64,000 nt of DNA from Rossellomorea sp. SC111. Its GTDB lineage: Bacteria > Bacillota > Bacilli > Bacillales > Bacillaceae_B. The notes under the pieces were generated by a model. It had not been told where the DNA came from. It ran no database searches and worked only from the letters and a program-made list of their open reading frames with translations. Each line of letters starts with the position of its first letter. Positions within the stretch are counted from its first letter, which is position 1. The stretch lies in the NCBI RefSeq assembly GCF_024733565.1, contig NZ_JANIOC010000009.1, forward strand, positions 1 to 64,000. Direction: 5' to 3'. Shown piece by piece: positions 17,756-26,454 of the stretch. A program made the position numbers and the translations under genes.

Positions 17756-17796
17756 GAAGAGAAACAGGCTCAAGTCCTGTTTCTCTTCTCTTTTTT
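17756..17796. terminator. Terminator after the DJ-1 gene
   Basis: Stem AGAAGAGAAACAGG / CCTGTTTCTCTTCT with a 7-nt loop and T-run. It lies in the convergent gap to the DUF3231 gene and may serve both. Confidence 0.9.
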
Positions 17797-17834
17797 GGCG
17801 GGATATAAAACGTTTATCATACACAAAAGAAACT

Positions 17835-18377
17835 TCACGGTGAGCCAGGGGGATTATACTTAGGCGGAACCCGGAGCCAGCCCCTTGATATCATCAAATT
17901 CTTTAACGGCGCAGCGAATTTCATCAAGTTGATTTGAATGGAAAAGAACATCAGTCCGACATCGGTCCGAACGGTCTTTGACATTGCCTGTGCGCAATAG
18001 GTGATGGACGCTGCCACTTTGGCTGAGATGAGATTGGCGATCTCATCATCCGTCAGCTTGACCCCTTCCGGCACGGCGCCTTGCTCTGACAGTGGTTTTC
18101 TAGGATTGACCAGGGGCAGAGGCACTCCTTCTTTTAAAAGGAACTTCTCTATCTTTTTCGTGTCCAGCATGCTTCCGTTCAAGGCGGTCTCCAGAACATG
18201 TTGCAGATCTTTGTCCGTCGTGGTGTTCAGTCCTACTTGATAAAGGGCGTGGGCTTCGTGAAATGCCGTGAATGCGGTCCAAAGATCCATCACTTCACCG
18301 ACATGGAGAGGCGGCTTCGGCGCTTCATCTACAAAATTCTTTATGATAGCGGAAATCGCTTCGAATGCATTGGTCAT
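17835..18377 (-). CDS. DUF3231 family protein (single-repeat form)
   Basis: This 180-residue, mainly helical protein matches DUF3231, found in spore-forming Bacillaceae and thought to have a ferritin-like four-helix fold. Most members are about 330 residues with two copies of the domain; this one has a single copy. Recognisable parts are LHVGEVMDLWTAFTAFHEAHALYQVGLN cut at residues ~22-50 and VRTDVGLMFFSIQINLMKF near the C-terminus. Function unknown; spore-coat association is reported for some relatives. Standalone gene, convergent with the DJ-1 gene. Confidence 0.8.
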   Translation of the reverse strand: MTNAFEAISAIIKNFVDEAPKPPLHVGEVMDLWTAFTAFHEAHALYQVGLNTTTDKDLQHVLETALNGSMLDTKKIEKFLLKEGVPLPLVNPRKPLSEQGAVPEGVKLTDDEIANLISAKVAASITYCAQAMSKTVRTDVGLMFFSIQINLMKFAAPLKNLMISRGWLRVPPKYNPPGSP

Positions 18378-18451
18378 CCTGTAACCTCCTGATGCTTGTT
18401 GCCATTATTATTGGCTATACATTCAGATTGGATACATGTTTAATTGGCAAG

Positions 18452-18476
18452 AAAAAACAGACCGACGACCGGCCTG
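18452..18476 (-). terminator. Terminator downstream of the MFS-TetR operon
   Basis: On the minus strand CAGGCCG-GTCGT-CGGTCTG is followed by six T residues. It is ~115 bp after the TetR stop. Between them (18499-18565) lie single copies resembling both repeat families (AAGCGAATTCCGCTT and GATATCAGCGA). Confidence 0.75.
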
Positions 18477-18591
18477 CTTGAAGGTTAAGGCATATTCTAA
18501 AGCGAATTCCGCTTCCTATGGGGTCTCCGTATCCGTTCTCAACGAAAAGGAATGATATCAGCGACCCCACATTTCACACTGCATATCTCCT

Positions 18592-19212
18592 CTACTCCTC
18601 CACACCCAATCCCCATCTAACATAACCCATCAACCACTCCGTCTGCTCCTTCAACTGAATCGTCTCAGAGTCCAGAATCGCATGGTCCATCGCCATCCCA
18701 TCGATATGGGAGATGATTGCCTTGGCAATGACTTCAGGTTCAAACCTAGGGGAAAACTCCCCTGCCTTGACTCCTTCTTCGATGATGTTGACGGTCATTT
18801 GATACGCCTGAAGGAATCGTTTCCTGGCGTGTTCCTTCCTTCTTTCATCGTTGCGTCCCGTAATGAAATATTCAAGCTTGGAAGGTGCCAGGGCATCCAT
18901 GCCATTGGTTGCCTGCTTACTTTTCCCGAGGAAACTCATGAGCAGGACATCCCAATAAGAACCCTGCTGCTTCCTCATCTCCTGAATAGATCCTTCGACA
19001 GCCTCCATCAGCTCATCTTCAATCAAGGCTTCAAAGAGATCTTCTTTATTTTCAAAATATTGATATAGTCCTCCCCTGCTTACACCGGCCCGTTCCATGA
19101 CGTGCTTCATGGTCGTATTTTCATAGCCGTGCTCGCTGAAGACTTCCCGTGCTGCTTTCAATAAGTTAGAGCGGCGTTGCTCCTTGTGTTCCTGGCTGAC
19201 TTTCGGTGACAT
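18592..19212 (-). CDS. TetR/AcrR-family transcriptional repressor
   Basis: The 206-residue protein has a TetR DNA-binding domain (residues ~14-62: LKAAREVFSEHGYENTTMKHVMERAG cut, VSRGGLYQYFENKEDLFEALI as recognition helix region) and a helical ligand-binding domain. It overlaps the end of the MFS gene by 47 bp, so the exporter and repressor form one operon. Twin TGACA/TGTCG operator-like sites around the promoter at 20447-20502 suggest it represses both genes until an exported compound binds. The inducer is unknown. Confidence 0.9.
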   Translation of the reverse strand: MSPKVSQEHKEQRRSNLLKAAREVFSEHGYENTTMKHVMERAGVSRGGLYQYFENKEDLFEALIEDELMEAVEGSIQEMRKQQGSYWDVLLMSFLGKSKQATNGMDALAPSKLEYFITGRNDERRKEHARKRFLQAYQMTVNIIEEGVKAGEFSPRFEPEVIAKAIISHIDGMAMDHAILDSETIQLKEQTEWLMGYVRWGLGVEE

Positions 19213-20425
19213 CTGGCTCCTCCTCTACTTTATTCTTAACTGCGATTGAAATGATGAATAAGACGATCAATAATGAACTCGTTACGATAAAGGAAGGGAT
19301 GATCCCAATGACCGTGGCCAGGGCTCCCCCCGCCAACGGCCCGATGATCGTCGCCGTCGTTGTCGTACTGTTGACGACCCCGAAGACCCTTCCTGTCATG
19401 TGAACCGGTGTTTTTTCCTGGGTCGCTGCCTGGAAAGGAATGAAGACGAATCCGGCCGAGGCACCTGCGATCAGTCCAAGTAGTGGTACCCAGATGATCG
19501 ACAAACTCAGGTCATAATGAGTGAGGATCGCCATCGGACCGAAGCCTGCGCCAATTCCCAGCACTCCAAAACACATATAAACGAATGCATTGTAATCGGT
19601 TTTCTTAGAAAGGTAAATCCCCGTAAGCAGCATCCCGATACCGGCGCTCGTTACCAAATAACCGAACAGGTCTGGCGATACATCCGACAGTTCCCTCAGC
19701 AGGACGATTAGCTGAGAATCCGATAGTTGGAGTATCAATAAACTGACACCAAGTAAAAACAATCCATATAATAAGAAACTACTTTTCTTAATGAACGTGA
19801 ATCCGACCTTGATTTCTTCCTTGAATGAAGGTCCGTCCCTCTTCTCTACTTCAACTTCCTTGACGGCTTTCGGCAGGAAGAAAATGAGGATCGCCGATAG
19901 GATGAACGTAGCAGAGTCCAGATAAAAGACGTTGTACGTTCCGATCAGGGAAACGAGGATCCCGCTCACGAGGGGCCCGATGACCTTCGTGCCTGAATCG
20001 ATGGTGGATGAAAGGGACATGGCCCCCTTAATGTTCTCATCTGCCACAAGCTCCTTCAGCTTTCCATTTTTCGCCGGAATGAACACCGAGGAGAAGATTC
20101 CCGTCAGGAACAAACACCCGTACACCATCCACACATTCGTCGCCACGGTCAGGAGCAGAATCAGCACACCCCTCACCACATCGGAAAAGACCATCAGCGT
20201 CTTCCGCTCCATCCGGTCGGCAATCGTTCCCGTGATTGGACCGAGTAATGCCATCGGCAGTGCGAGACTCAAGATGATCAGCGACATCTGCATCGGTGTT
20301 GCTTCCCATTTTAACCCAACCAGCGTAATGATTGCCACAATGCTCAACCAATCACCGAGCCCTGAAATCGCCTGCGCCGTCATCAACGTAATGAACGGTT
20401 TGTTTTTCCGTAAAGAATTCCCCAT
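19166..20425 (-). CDS. MFS efflux transporter
   Basis: The 419-residue protein has twelve predicted helices of the major facilitator superfamily, in the group of bacterial drug exporters (MFS_3-like). It begins MGNSLRKNKPFITLMTAQAISGLGDWL and shows the helix 2-3 loop motif GTIADRMERK. It is the first gene of an operon with its TetR regulator. One copy of the dispersed GGGACGGACCT motif lies inside the gene at 19829-19840 (coding KRDGP). The substrate cannot be predicted. Confidence 0.9.
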   Translation of the reverse strand: MGNSLRKNKPFITLMTAQAISGLGDWLSIVAIITLVGLKWEATPMQMSLIILSLALPMALLGPITGTIADRMERKTLMVFSDVVRGVLILLLTVATNVWMVYGCLFLTGIFSSVFIPAKNGKLKELVADENIKGAMSLSSTIDSGTKVIGPLVSGILVSLIGTYNVFYLDSATFILSAILIFFLPKAVKEVEVEKRDGPSFKEEIKVGFTFIKKSSFLLYGLFLLGVSLLILQLSDSQLIVLLRELSDVSPDLFGYLVTSAGIGMLLTGIYLSKKTDYNAFVYMCFGVLGIGAGFGPMAILTHYDLSLSIIWVPLLGLIAGASAGFVFIPFQAATQEKTPVHMTGRVFGVVNSTTTTATIIGPLAGGALATVIGIIPSFIVTSSLLIVLFIISIAVKNKVEEEPDVTESQPGTQGATPL

Positions 20426-20446
20426 TTGAATCGCCCCTTTTTAAAA

Positions 20447-20502
20447 TGACACTTGTGTCGTTTTGTTACTTCTAGTATATCGACACGAATGTCATTTTGC
20501 AA
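20447..20502 (-). promoter_or_regulatory. Promoter and twin operators of the MFS-TetR operon
   Basis: On the minus strand TTGCAA (20502-20497), 17-bp spacer, TATACT (20479-20474). Two related 14-bp sites, TGACATTCGTGTCG (20494-20481, inside the spacer) and TGACACAAGTGTCA-like (20447-20460, downstream of the start site), form an operator pair, each an imperfect dyad of TGACA/TGTCG. This suits a TetR repressor. Confidence 0.7.
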
Positions 20503-20643
20503 CCGGATTATTAATTTTTTTAAATAGGTATACTTACCTTATAATAAAAAGGGGTCTGCATATGCCTAAATCGTTAAATCTTGATATGTTGATAGGGGAA
20601 ATGGGATCGCAGTTTTGGGGGGAATTATCTACACCAAATAGCC

Positions 20644-21105
20644 TCAATCCACCAGCAGTGATCCATAATAATACCCAGCATCCTGCAGCGCAGCCTCCAT
20701 ATCAATATAATTTGTCAATGCAAAATAAAGCCCAAGACCGGCCAAACAGGTAATAACCATCCCGACTGACCTAGGAAGATGTTTTCTTTTTTTATAAGTA
20801 ATCATTGTTGTAATACAGACAATAACAAAATATCCGGCCGATATAATCAGCGTGAAACGGTGACCTGCTACTTCATTCACAGCTTCCCGAAAACTCTCCA
20901 GTGTTTCTTCGTTCTCATTGCTTTCCTGGAACGTCCTCTTATGGTTCTCATGACCAATTTCCCACGTTATCGCACGACCTTCAGTAATTAATTTATAATG
21001 GAAACCACCTGCACTTCTATCTTGCATCACCGCAGATGTCTCAGCATTTACCTGTATAGGAAACAGAGCGAGCAAGAGCACCAATATCATTGCATTTTTG
21101 AACAT
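20644..21105 (-). CDS. Hypothetical exported membrane protein
   Basis: From ATG 21105 (AAAGGGGGA upstream) this 153-residue protein has a signal peptide (about residues 1-22, ending VNA), a short extracytoplasmic domain (~23-80, Glu/Asn-rich) and two C-terminal membrane helices (~83-104 and ~112-132). No known domain is recognised. It is divergent from ahpC, but the ahpC promoter and PerR box do not obviously serve it. Confidence 0.65.
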   Translation of the reverse strand: MFKNAMILVLLLALFPIQVNAETSAVMQDRSAGGFHYKLITEGRAITWEIGHENHKRTFQESNENEETLESFREAVNEVAGHRFTLIISAGYFVIVCITTMITYKKRKHLPRSVGMVITCLAGLGLYFALTNYIDMEAALQDAGYYYGSLLVD

Positions 21106-21139
21106 AAAATCCCCCTTTCCTAAAACAGAAGCTTTTCCC

Positions 21140-21168
21140 TTGACAAAAAAACGCATTTATATAATAAT
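21140..21168 (+). promoter_or_regulatory. ahpCF promoter
   Basis: TTGACA (21140-21145), 17-bp spacer, AATAAT (21163-21168). The PerR-like box lies 11 bp downstream, covering the start region, as expected for repression. Confidence 0.7.
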
Positions 21169-21178
21169 GAATATCGAA

Positions 21179-21193
21179 TTAGAATTATTACAA
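21179..21193 (+). promoter_or_regulatory. PerR box upstream of ahpC
   Basis: TTAGAATTATTACAA matches TTATAATnATTATAA at 13 of 15 positions, 48 bp before the ahpC start. AhpCF is a classical PerR target in Bacillus. Confidence 0.8.
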
Positions 21194-21241
21194 TCTGTTA
21201 ATGATTCTCAATCAACCACATACTTAGGAGGAATTTACACT

Positions 21242-21805
21242 ATGTCATTAATCGGTTCACAAGTCGTACCATTTAAAGCAGAAGCATTCAAAGACGGTGA
21301 GTTCATCACTGTTACAGACGAAAGCCTGAAAGGTCAATGGAGCATTTTCTGCTTCTACCCTGCAGACTTCACATTTGTATGCCCGACAGAACTTGAAGAC
21401 CTTCAAAATAACTACGATACACTTAAAGAGCTTGGCGTAGAAGTATATTCTGTTTCTACGGACACGCACTTTACACATAAAGGCTGGCACGACAGCTCTG
21501 AAAAAATCGGTAAAATCAAATACGCCATGATCGGTGACCCGTCACAACGCATCACTCGCGGATTCGATGTATTAAATGAAGAAGATGGTCTTGCTGACCG
21601 CGGAACATTCATCATCAATCCGGATGGCGTCATCCAGGCAGTTGAAATCAACGCTGGCGGAATCGGCCGTGACGCAGATATTCTAGTAAGCAAAATCAAG
21701 GCGGCACAATATGTGCGCAACAACCCAGGCGAAGTTTGCCCGGCTAAATGGCAGGAAGGTTCTGAAACACTTAAGCCAAGCCTTGACTTAGTTGGTAAAT
21801 TATAA
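21242..21805 (+). CDS. ahpC: Alkyl hydroperoxide reductase subunit C (typical 2-Cys peroxiredoxin)
   Basis: The 187-residue peroxiredoxin reduces H2O2, organic peroxides and peroxynitrite. Peroxidatic Cys47 lies in [13 protein letters not shown] and resolving Cys166 in [11 protein letters not shown]; both match AhpC exactly in position. AGGAGG lies nine bases before ATG 21242. The reductase AhpF follows 12 bp downstream. A PerR box and SigA-type promoter precede it. Confidence 0.98.
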   Translation: MSLIGSQVVPFKAEAFKDGEFITVTDESLKGQWSIFCFYPADFTFVCPTELEDLQNNYDTLKELGVEVYSVSTDTHFTHKGWHDSSEKIGKIKYAMIGDPSQRITRGFDVLNEEDGLADRGTFIINPDGVIQAVEINAGGIGRDADILVSKIKAAQYVRNNPGEVCPAKWQEGSETLKPSLDLVGKL

Positions 21806-21817
21806 GGAGTGCTGAAC

Positions 21818-23344
21818 ATGCTCGAAGCAGATATTAAAGCACAATTAGAACAATACCTGCAGATGATGGAAGGCGACATCGTCCTGAAAGTCAGTGCAGG
21901 TGACGATGACACGTCGAAGGAGATGCTCGCTCTTGTAGAGGAGCTCTCTTCCATGTCATCCCGCATCTCAGTGGAAAAAGCAGAACTGACAAGAACACCA
22001 AGCTTCAGCGTGAATCGTCCTGGTGAGGAGACCGGTATTACTTTTGCCGGGATCCCTCTTGGACATGAATTCACTTCCCTGGTTCTTGCCCTCCTTCAAG
22101 TGAGCGGCAGAGCGCCAAAAGTGGATCAAAGCGTCATTGACCAGATCAAGAGCGTCAAAGGTGAACACCACTTCGAGACGTATGTCAGCCTAAGCTGTCA
22201 CAACTGTCCTGATGTCGTACAGGCACTGAACATCATGAGTGTCCTGAACCCGAACATCACACACACCATGATCGACGGAGCTGCCTTCAAGGAAGAAGTG
22301 GAACGCAAGAACGTCATGGCTGTTCCCGCTGTTTATCTGAATGCAGAATTCTTCAACGGTGGCCGCACGACTCTCGAAGAAATTCTTTCAAAAATCGTGG
22401 AAGGTCCCGGTGCGGATGAGCTTTCAGATAAAGACCCGTATGACGTCCTTGTCGTCGGTGGCGGACCTGCTGGATCCAGTGCGGCGATCTACGCTGCCCG
22501 TAAAGGGATCCGAACAGGAATCGTCGCTGAACGCTTCGGAGGTCAGGTGCTTGATACGATGAGCATCGAGAACTTCATCAGCGTGAAGCAAACGGAAGGT
22601 CCGAAGCTTGTGGCGAGTCTTGAAGAGCACGTGAAGGATTACGGCATTGAAGTCTTGAACCTTCAACGCGCAAAACGCCTCGAGAAGAAAGATCTTGTGG
22701 AGCTAGAGCTTGAAAACGGCGCAGTCCTGAAGAGTAAAAGCCTGATCATCTCGACAGGTGCACGCTGGCGCAATATCAACGTTCCTGGTGAACAGGAGTT
22801 CAAAAACAAAGGAGTGGCATACTGCCCTCACTGTGACGGACCACTGTTCGAAGGCAAAGATGTCGCTGTCATCGGCGGAGGAAACTCCGGTATCGAAGCA
22901 GCCATCGACCTCGCAGGAATCGTCAAGCATGTCACGGTACTTGAGTTCAACTCTGAACTAAAAGCCGACGACGTGCTGCAGAAACGTCTTTTCAGCCTGC
23001 CGAACGTGACCGTGATCACCAACGCACAAACGCAAGAGATCACAGGTACCGATAAGGTGAACGGAATTACCTATAAGGACCGTGAAACTCTTGAAGAGAA
23101 TCATGTCGAACTACAGGGTGTATTCGTCCAAATCGGTCTAGTTCCAAACACAGACTGGCTCGGCGACCTTGTCGAACGTACGAAATTCGGTGAAATCATC
23201 GTGGACAAACATGGTGCCACCAACGTCCCTGGCGTATTCGCCGCAGGTGACTGCACAGACAACGCCTACAACCAAATCATCATCTCAATGGGATCAGGAG
23301 CCACCGCCTCACTCGGCGCATTTGACTACCTGATTCGGAACTAA
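21818..23344 (+). CDS. ahpF: Alkyl hydroperoxide reductase subunit F
   Basis: The 508-residue flavoprotein passes electrons from NADH to AhpC. Its N-terminal tandem thioredoxin-like domain carries CHNC (Cys127/Cys130), then come the FAD-binding motif [19 protein letters not shown] (~208-226), the thioredoxin-reductase-type disulfide CPHC (Cys336/Cys339), and an NAD-binding [10 protein letters not shown]. The final FAD motif is [11 protein letters not shown] 21818 with AAGGAG eight bases upstream is preferred over GTG 21809. The gene ends in a terminator built from the dispersed repeat. Confidence 0.97.
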   Translation: MLEADIKAQLEQYLQMMEGDIVLKVSAGDDDTSKEMLALVEELSSMSSRISVEKAELTRTPSFSVNRPGEETGITFAGIPLGHEFTSLVLALLQVSGRAPKVDQSVIDQIKSVKGEHHFETYVSLSCHNCPDVVQALNIMSVLNPNITHTMIDGAAFKEEVERKNVMAVPAVYLNAEFFNGGRTTLEEILSKIVEGPGADELSDKDPYDVLVVGGGPAGSSAAIYAARKGIRTGIVAERFGGQVLDTMSIENFISVKQTEGPKLVASLEEHVKDYGIEVLNLQRAKRLEKKDLVELELENGAVLKSKSLIISTGARWRNINVPGEQEFKNKGVAYCPHCDGPLFEGKDVAVIGGGNSGIEAAIDLAGIVKHVTVLEFNSELKADDVLQKRLFSLPNVTVITNAQTQEITGTDKVNGITYKDRETLEENHVELQGVFVQIGLVPNTDWLGDLVERTKFGEIIVDKHGATNVPGVFAAGDCTDNAYNQIIISMGSGATASLGAFDYLIRN

Positions 23345-23351
23345 AGAGATT

Positions 23352-23390
23352 AAGAGGTCCGTTCCTTTTTGAGGGACGGACCTCTTTTTG
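23352..23390 (+). terminator. ahpF terminator made from the dispersed GGGACGGACCT repeat
   Basis: AAGAGGTCCGTTCC - TTTTT loop - GAGGGACGGACCTCTT, then TTTT. It works as an intrinsic terminator eight bases after the ahpF stop, and both arms are copies of the motif found elsewhere in the window. Confidence 0.85.
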
Positions 23391-23420
23391 TCTTGAATTG
23401 TGATTCCTTTGAACGAGTTT

Positions 23421-23436
23421 AGAGGTCCGTCCCTCT
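23421..23436. repeat. Dispersed GGGACGGACCT motif copy
   Basis: AGAGGTCCGTCCCTCT in the gap between ahpF and the PP2C-like gene. No pairing partner with a T-run nearby apart from the inverted copies at 23371-23385. Confidence 0.75.
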
Positions 23437-23470
23437 AACTTCCCTCAGCCATGTGGCATATCCTCGAATG

Positions 23471-23486
23471 GAGGTCCGTCCCTCTC
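23471..23486. repeat. Dispersed GGGACGGACCT motif copy touching the PP2C stop codon
   Basis: GAGGTCCGTCCCTCTC ends exactly where the stop codon of the minus-strand phosphatase gene begins (23487-23489). Confidence 0.75.
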
Positions 23487-24344
23487 TCAAGTTTCTTCCC
23501 AAAAGCTCAATACAATGCCAGCTTTGTCGTCGCTCTTTTTGAATCGTGGGTAGGTGATGCATTCGGGGTCTGATTCTTCAAGGTCGATCAGGTCGGCAGC
23601 ATATTCCCCTATACCTTTTTCAAGAATACTGCACGCTATGAATTCCCAATACGATTCTCCCTCTGGTATCGATTCCGCCGGAAGGAATAGTCCGTCGGTC
23701 AAGAGGATCAGATGCGTCAGCCCGACTTTGTTGATCTTGCCGTATTCGAAATACCCGACCGCTTCAGCCTCCCCGTTCAGGACTCCATATCCCCCTTCCG
23801 CATTACTCAGCTGCCTGTTCGCAATCAGTTGCTCCTTCACATGGGGCATGATTTCATCCCTCGTCCTGAACCCCCGTCGGATGCACTCCCTCCACAGTTC
23901 AACCGCCGTCTCTTCCAGATGTTCTACCTGCAGCCTCGTCAAGGGACGGACCTCGCCGCTCTCATAGACGGCAAGGATCATACAATCCCCGGTCTGGATG
24001 AACTCGATCCCGTTATCCTGAACGCGGACTGCTGCAACGGCCGTCCCCCACAGCTCCTCTTTCCGATTACTGTCGATTTGGTATTCTGTCATTTTCATAT
24101 GTAAATGTTCATTGATCCGAGTCAATGCCCCATAAAGTGACTGTTCCCCCGAATCTATTGCTTCCAATGCATCCTTCACCGCATGGGAAGCGATGTAGCC
24201 TCCTGTCAGATTCCCATTTGAGGCGAACGGAACGAGGGAAGATACCCCGTCGGCGACGCCGAATAGGGACTGTTGCTCATTGAAGATCAATGCATCTTCG
24301 TTAAGAGGTCCGTCCCCTTTTATGGTGATGTGGTGTAGTTTCAT
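23487..24344 (-). CDS. PP2C-like protein phosphatase domain protein
   Basis: This 285-residue protein has the outline of a PP2C-type metal-dependent phosphatase: NEDALIF near the N-terminus (metal-binding Asp), VADGVSSL (the GADGVG-like metal motif), FIQTGDCMILAVY (the GDS/R motif) and LILLTDGLF (the DG motif). The core Asp residues appear to be kept, so activity is plausible; the target is unknown. The gene contains two copies of the dispersed GGGACGGACCT motif, at 23942-23954 and 24304-24317, in opposite orientations, and ends on another. Confidence 0.75.
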   Translation of the reverse strand: MKLHHITIKGDGPLNEDALIFNEQQSLFGVADGVSSLVPFASNGNLTGGYIASHAVKDALEAIDSGEQSLYGALTRINEHLHMKMTEYQIDSNRKEELWGTAVAAVRVQDNGIEFIQTGDCMILAVYESGEVRPLTRLQVEHLEETAVELWRECIRRGFRTRDEIMPHVKEQLIANRQLSNAEGGYGVLNGEAEAVGYFEYGKINKVGLTHLILLTDGLFLPAESIPEGESYWEFIACSILEKGIGEYAADLIDLEESDPECITYPRFKKSDDKAGIVLSFWEET

Positions 24345-24399
24345 GTGAACACGTCCTTACTAGAAATATACTTTTTGGTGAAAAGGGCTCTCAGGAGAC

Positions 24400-24475
24400 A
24401 CTTATCAGCGATATTTTCAATATATCAGCGAAACTCCCTTTATATCAGCGAATCTAGGAATATATCAGCGATTCC
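24400..24475 (-). repeat. 20-nt-period repeat array (ATATCAGCGA family)
   Basis: CAGCG recurs at 24406, 24426, 24446 and 24466, spacing exactly 20, within a TATATCAGCGA core and a 9-nt variable spacer. Read on the minus strand the core is TCGCTGATATA, sense for the Dph6-like gene that ends 11 bp away at 24486. Same period and same placement rule as the GGATCAT arrays, but a different core. Confidence 0.85.
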
Positions 24476-24485
24476 CATGTCCGAC

Positions 24486-25166
24486 TCACTTCGGAACAAC
24501 ATCCCGAAACAAAAAGCGGTCCCGACCCGTCACCGCGTCTGCAGTCACTCTTTCCTCCCCAAGCTCGTACCGGAGCGGAAACCCAAAGTTCGGACCTTCA
24601 AATACAAACGTATGGAATTCCCCATTCTCCCCGCAGATATCGCAGTTCTCTGGATAATCATTTAGAAAATCCTCGTCATATACTTTCCCCGCAAACGAAC
24701 GGTCCAGCTGATCCATGTCGATACAGGTGAGCACAGTTTTGAATCCACGATCGATAAATTCACGACCCAGTTCTCCAACATCCCGACCCCACAACGGAAA
24801 AATCGGTGTAATACCTGTCCCTTCAAGCATCTTCTCCCGATACGCCCGTACATCCTCCAGGTGAATATCCCCGAAGACCATATGCGTAACCTCGTCCTCC
24901 AGCATTCCGGAGACCGCTTTCCCCATCCGATCCTGATACACTTCATTCGGGCAATCCTGGGGTATCCATACCTCACGCAGCGGAATCCCGAGAGATTTCG
25001 ACTGCCGTTTCAACATCTCATACCGGACTCCGTGAATCGATACCCGGTCGAAGCCTTCCGTCAGTGTCACGAGTAGTGAATCCACCTCGTACTCAGGATT
25101 TTGCTGTATTTTATATAATGCCAGAGTGGAATCCTTTCCACCGCTGAATGCTATGACTGTTTTCAT
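24486..25166 (-). CDS. Dph6-related ATP pyrophosphatase (adenine nucleotide alpha hydrolase family)
   Basis: From ATG 25166 (AGGAGG six bases upstream) the protein has 226 residues. The PP-loop AFSGGKDSTLALY at residues ~5-17 binds ATP and marks the N-type ATP pyrophosphatase fold; VFGDIHLEDVRAYREK and the late ENCDICGENGEFHTF are conserved in the Dph6/MJ0570 family. In archaea and eukaryotes Dph6 amidates diphthine, but bacteria lack diphthamide, so the real substrate here is unknown. Single gene; a 20-nt repeat array follows its stop. Confidence 0.88.
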   Translation of the reverse strand: MKTVIAFSGGKDSTLALYKIQQNPEYEVDSLLVTLTEGFDRVSIHGVRYEMLKRQSKSLGIPLREVWIPQDCPNEVYQDRMGKAVSGMLEDEVTHMVFGDIHLEDVRAYREKMLEGTGITPIFPLWGRDVGELGREFIDRGFKTVLTCIDMDQLDRSFAGKVYDEDFLNDYPENCDICGENGEFHTFVFEGPNFGFPLRYELGEERVTADAVTGRDRFLFRDVVPK

Positions 25167-25246
25167 GTTGGCCTCCTTGTTTCCCCAATGAATTTTCTCA
25201 CTATTCATTATTCCAAACCTGGACGTGGAACTCAAACTTCTTGGCG

Positions 25247-25276
25247 TAAAAAAAAGAGGCTATTATGCCCCTTTTA
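25247..25276 (-). terminator. Terminator after the XRE membrane regulator
   Basis: On the minus strand AAAAGGGGC-ATAATA-GCCTCTTTT leads into a T-run, ~35 bp after the XRE gene stop. Confidence 0.75.
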
Positions 25277-25308
25277 GTTGATGATCTTATTATTAATATG
25301 AATCTCCC

Positions 25309-25761
25309 CTACTCCTCCCTATACTTATCCTTAACCACACCAGAACCGAATCCCCCTCCAAGCATAAGAATCAGTGGGCCGAAATTCCACAAAAATGAAC
25401 CGCCATATAAAGTCGCATCCATCGGGGTGAAGTGATTCACCCCCAGGACGATCAATTTGATGACAAGTAATATGAAACCTATTAAAAACAACACGTCGAA
25501 CATAAATTTAACCCTCGGATAAGCAAGTTGCTTACTGTCTTGAATGACCTTCTCCGTCAACTCTTCATCACTCCTCAATAATTCATCGATCGTAACGCCG
25601 AACAAGTCGCTCAATCGGATAATGATTTCGATACTCGGATAATTCTGACCGTTCTCCCATTTCGAAACCGATTGTCTGCTGACAAACAATTGCTCTGCCA
25701 ATTCACCCTGGGACCACCCTTTATTGGTTCTCTCCCTCTTTAACTTCTCACCGAAGACCAT
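25309..25761 (-). CDS. XRE-family regulator with C-terminal membrane helices
   Basis: The 150-residue protein has an N-terminal HTH (KLKRERTNKGWSQGELAEQL, then VSRQSVSKWENGQNYPS) typical of the YvaO/YgzD group, followed by two hydrophobic helices (~85-107 and ~115-137). It is thus a membrane-attached DNA-binding protein. ATG 25761 with AAAGGTG upstream is preferred over GTG 25773. It stands alone with its own terminator. Target unknown; no neighbour suggests one. Confidence 0.85.
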   Translation of the reverse strand: MVFGEKLKRERTNKGWSQGELAEQLFVSRQSVSKWENGQNYPSIEIIIRLSDLFGVTIDELLRSDEELTEKVIQDSKQLAYPRVKFMFDVLFLIGFILLVIKLIVLGVNHFTPMDATLYGGSFLWNFGPLILMLGGGFGSGVVKDKYREE

Positions 25762-25932
25762 TCCATCAGTCACCTTTCGTTGTTGATAGTTTCATTGTTG
25801 CCCATCATCTTTCAAACGTAAAGAACGGGATCGTTGCACAAACCCGCAACCCCACGTTGACATGGGGAAACCCCTGTTATATCAATGATTTCGATATCAT
25901 TTTTCACAGGGAAAAAGTGGCCCAGATCATCT

Positions 25933-26325
25933 TCATTGATGCCGGAAATCAAATTCTTCACCAGGAACGTTCAGCGTTACTCCATTGATCACGACCGTAT
26001 CCTTATCCGTCCACGAAATCTCGGCCGTCTCTTCCCGATAGTTCCAATAAATATTTTTCGTCTTGTTCTCTTTTTCGTTATCAACCAATTCTCCTCTAAC
26101 CCCATAGGAAGTCGTTGCTCCCCCATTCGTGACATATGCCCGCATCGTGTATTTCCCATCAGGAGATGCTTCTTCTGTCAGAAACTCACCTTCCGGCAGC
26201 CTGTTCATATCATAAAATGCCCAATAGACTGCATAGATCCCAAATCCAATCACACAAACAGCAAAGAGACCCAAAACAGTAAAGACTACTTTCTTTTCAG
26301 TTTCAACACCGCGATTTGACCCCAT
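25933..26325 (-). CDS. DUF5412-like membrane-anchored protein
   Basis: This 130-residue protein has one N-terminal helix (~12-32) and an extracytoplasmic beta-rich domain with EASPDGKYTMRAYVTNGGATTSYGVRGE cut at ~45-72, the hallmark of DUF5412. Function unknown. AAGGAG lies eight bases before ATG 26325. Single gene; its upstream gap contains a GGGACGGACC hairpin. Confidence 0.75.
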   Translation of the reverse strand: MGSNRGVETEKKVVFTVLGLFAVCVIGFGIYAVYWAFYDMNRLPEGEFLTEEASPDGKYTMRAYVTNGGATTSYGVRGELVDNEKENKTKNIYWNYREETAEISWTDKDTVVINGVTLNVPGEEFDFRHQ

Positions 26326-26385
26326 CTTATGTACTCCTTATAAACCATTATTCTTTCATTTATCCATTTCTCTCAGAAAAAAACA

Positions 26386-26454
26386 TTGAGGGACGGACCT
26401 CAAATCTCCCCATTCCCCAACTCTCAGAGACCGATTTTGAGGTCCGTCCCTCAA
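26386..26454. repeat. GGGACGGACCT inverted-repeat pair
   Basis: Arms TTGAGGGACGGACCTCAA (26386-26403) and TTGAGGTCCGTCCCTCAA (26437-26454): each arm is itself partly palindromic and together they form an 18-bp stem with a 33-nt loop. The right arm contains the TGA stop (26451-26453) of the adjacent gene. No T-run. Confidence 0.85.

Noticed and set aside
20562-20753. Short plus-strand frame beginning MPKSLNLDMLIGEM
   Set aside because: AAGGGG lies upstream, but the 3' half overlaps the end of the better-supported 20644-21105 gene in antisense and the sequence is Asn/Gln/Pro-rich without a recognisable fold. Too weak to call.
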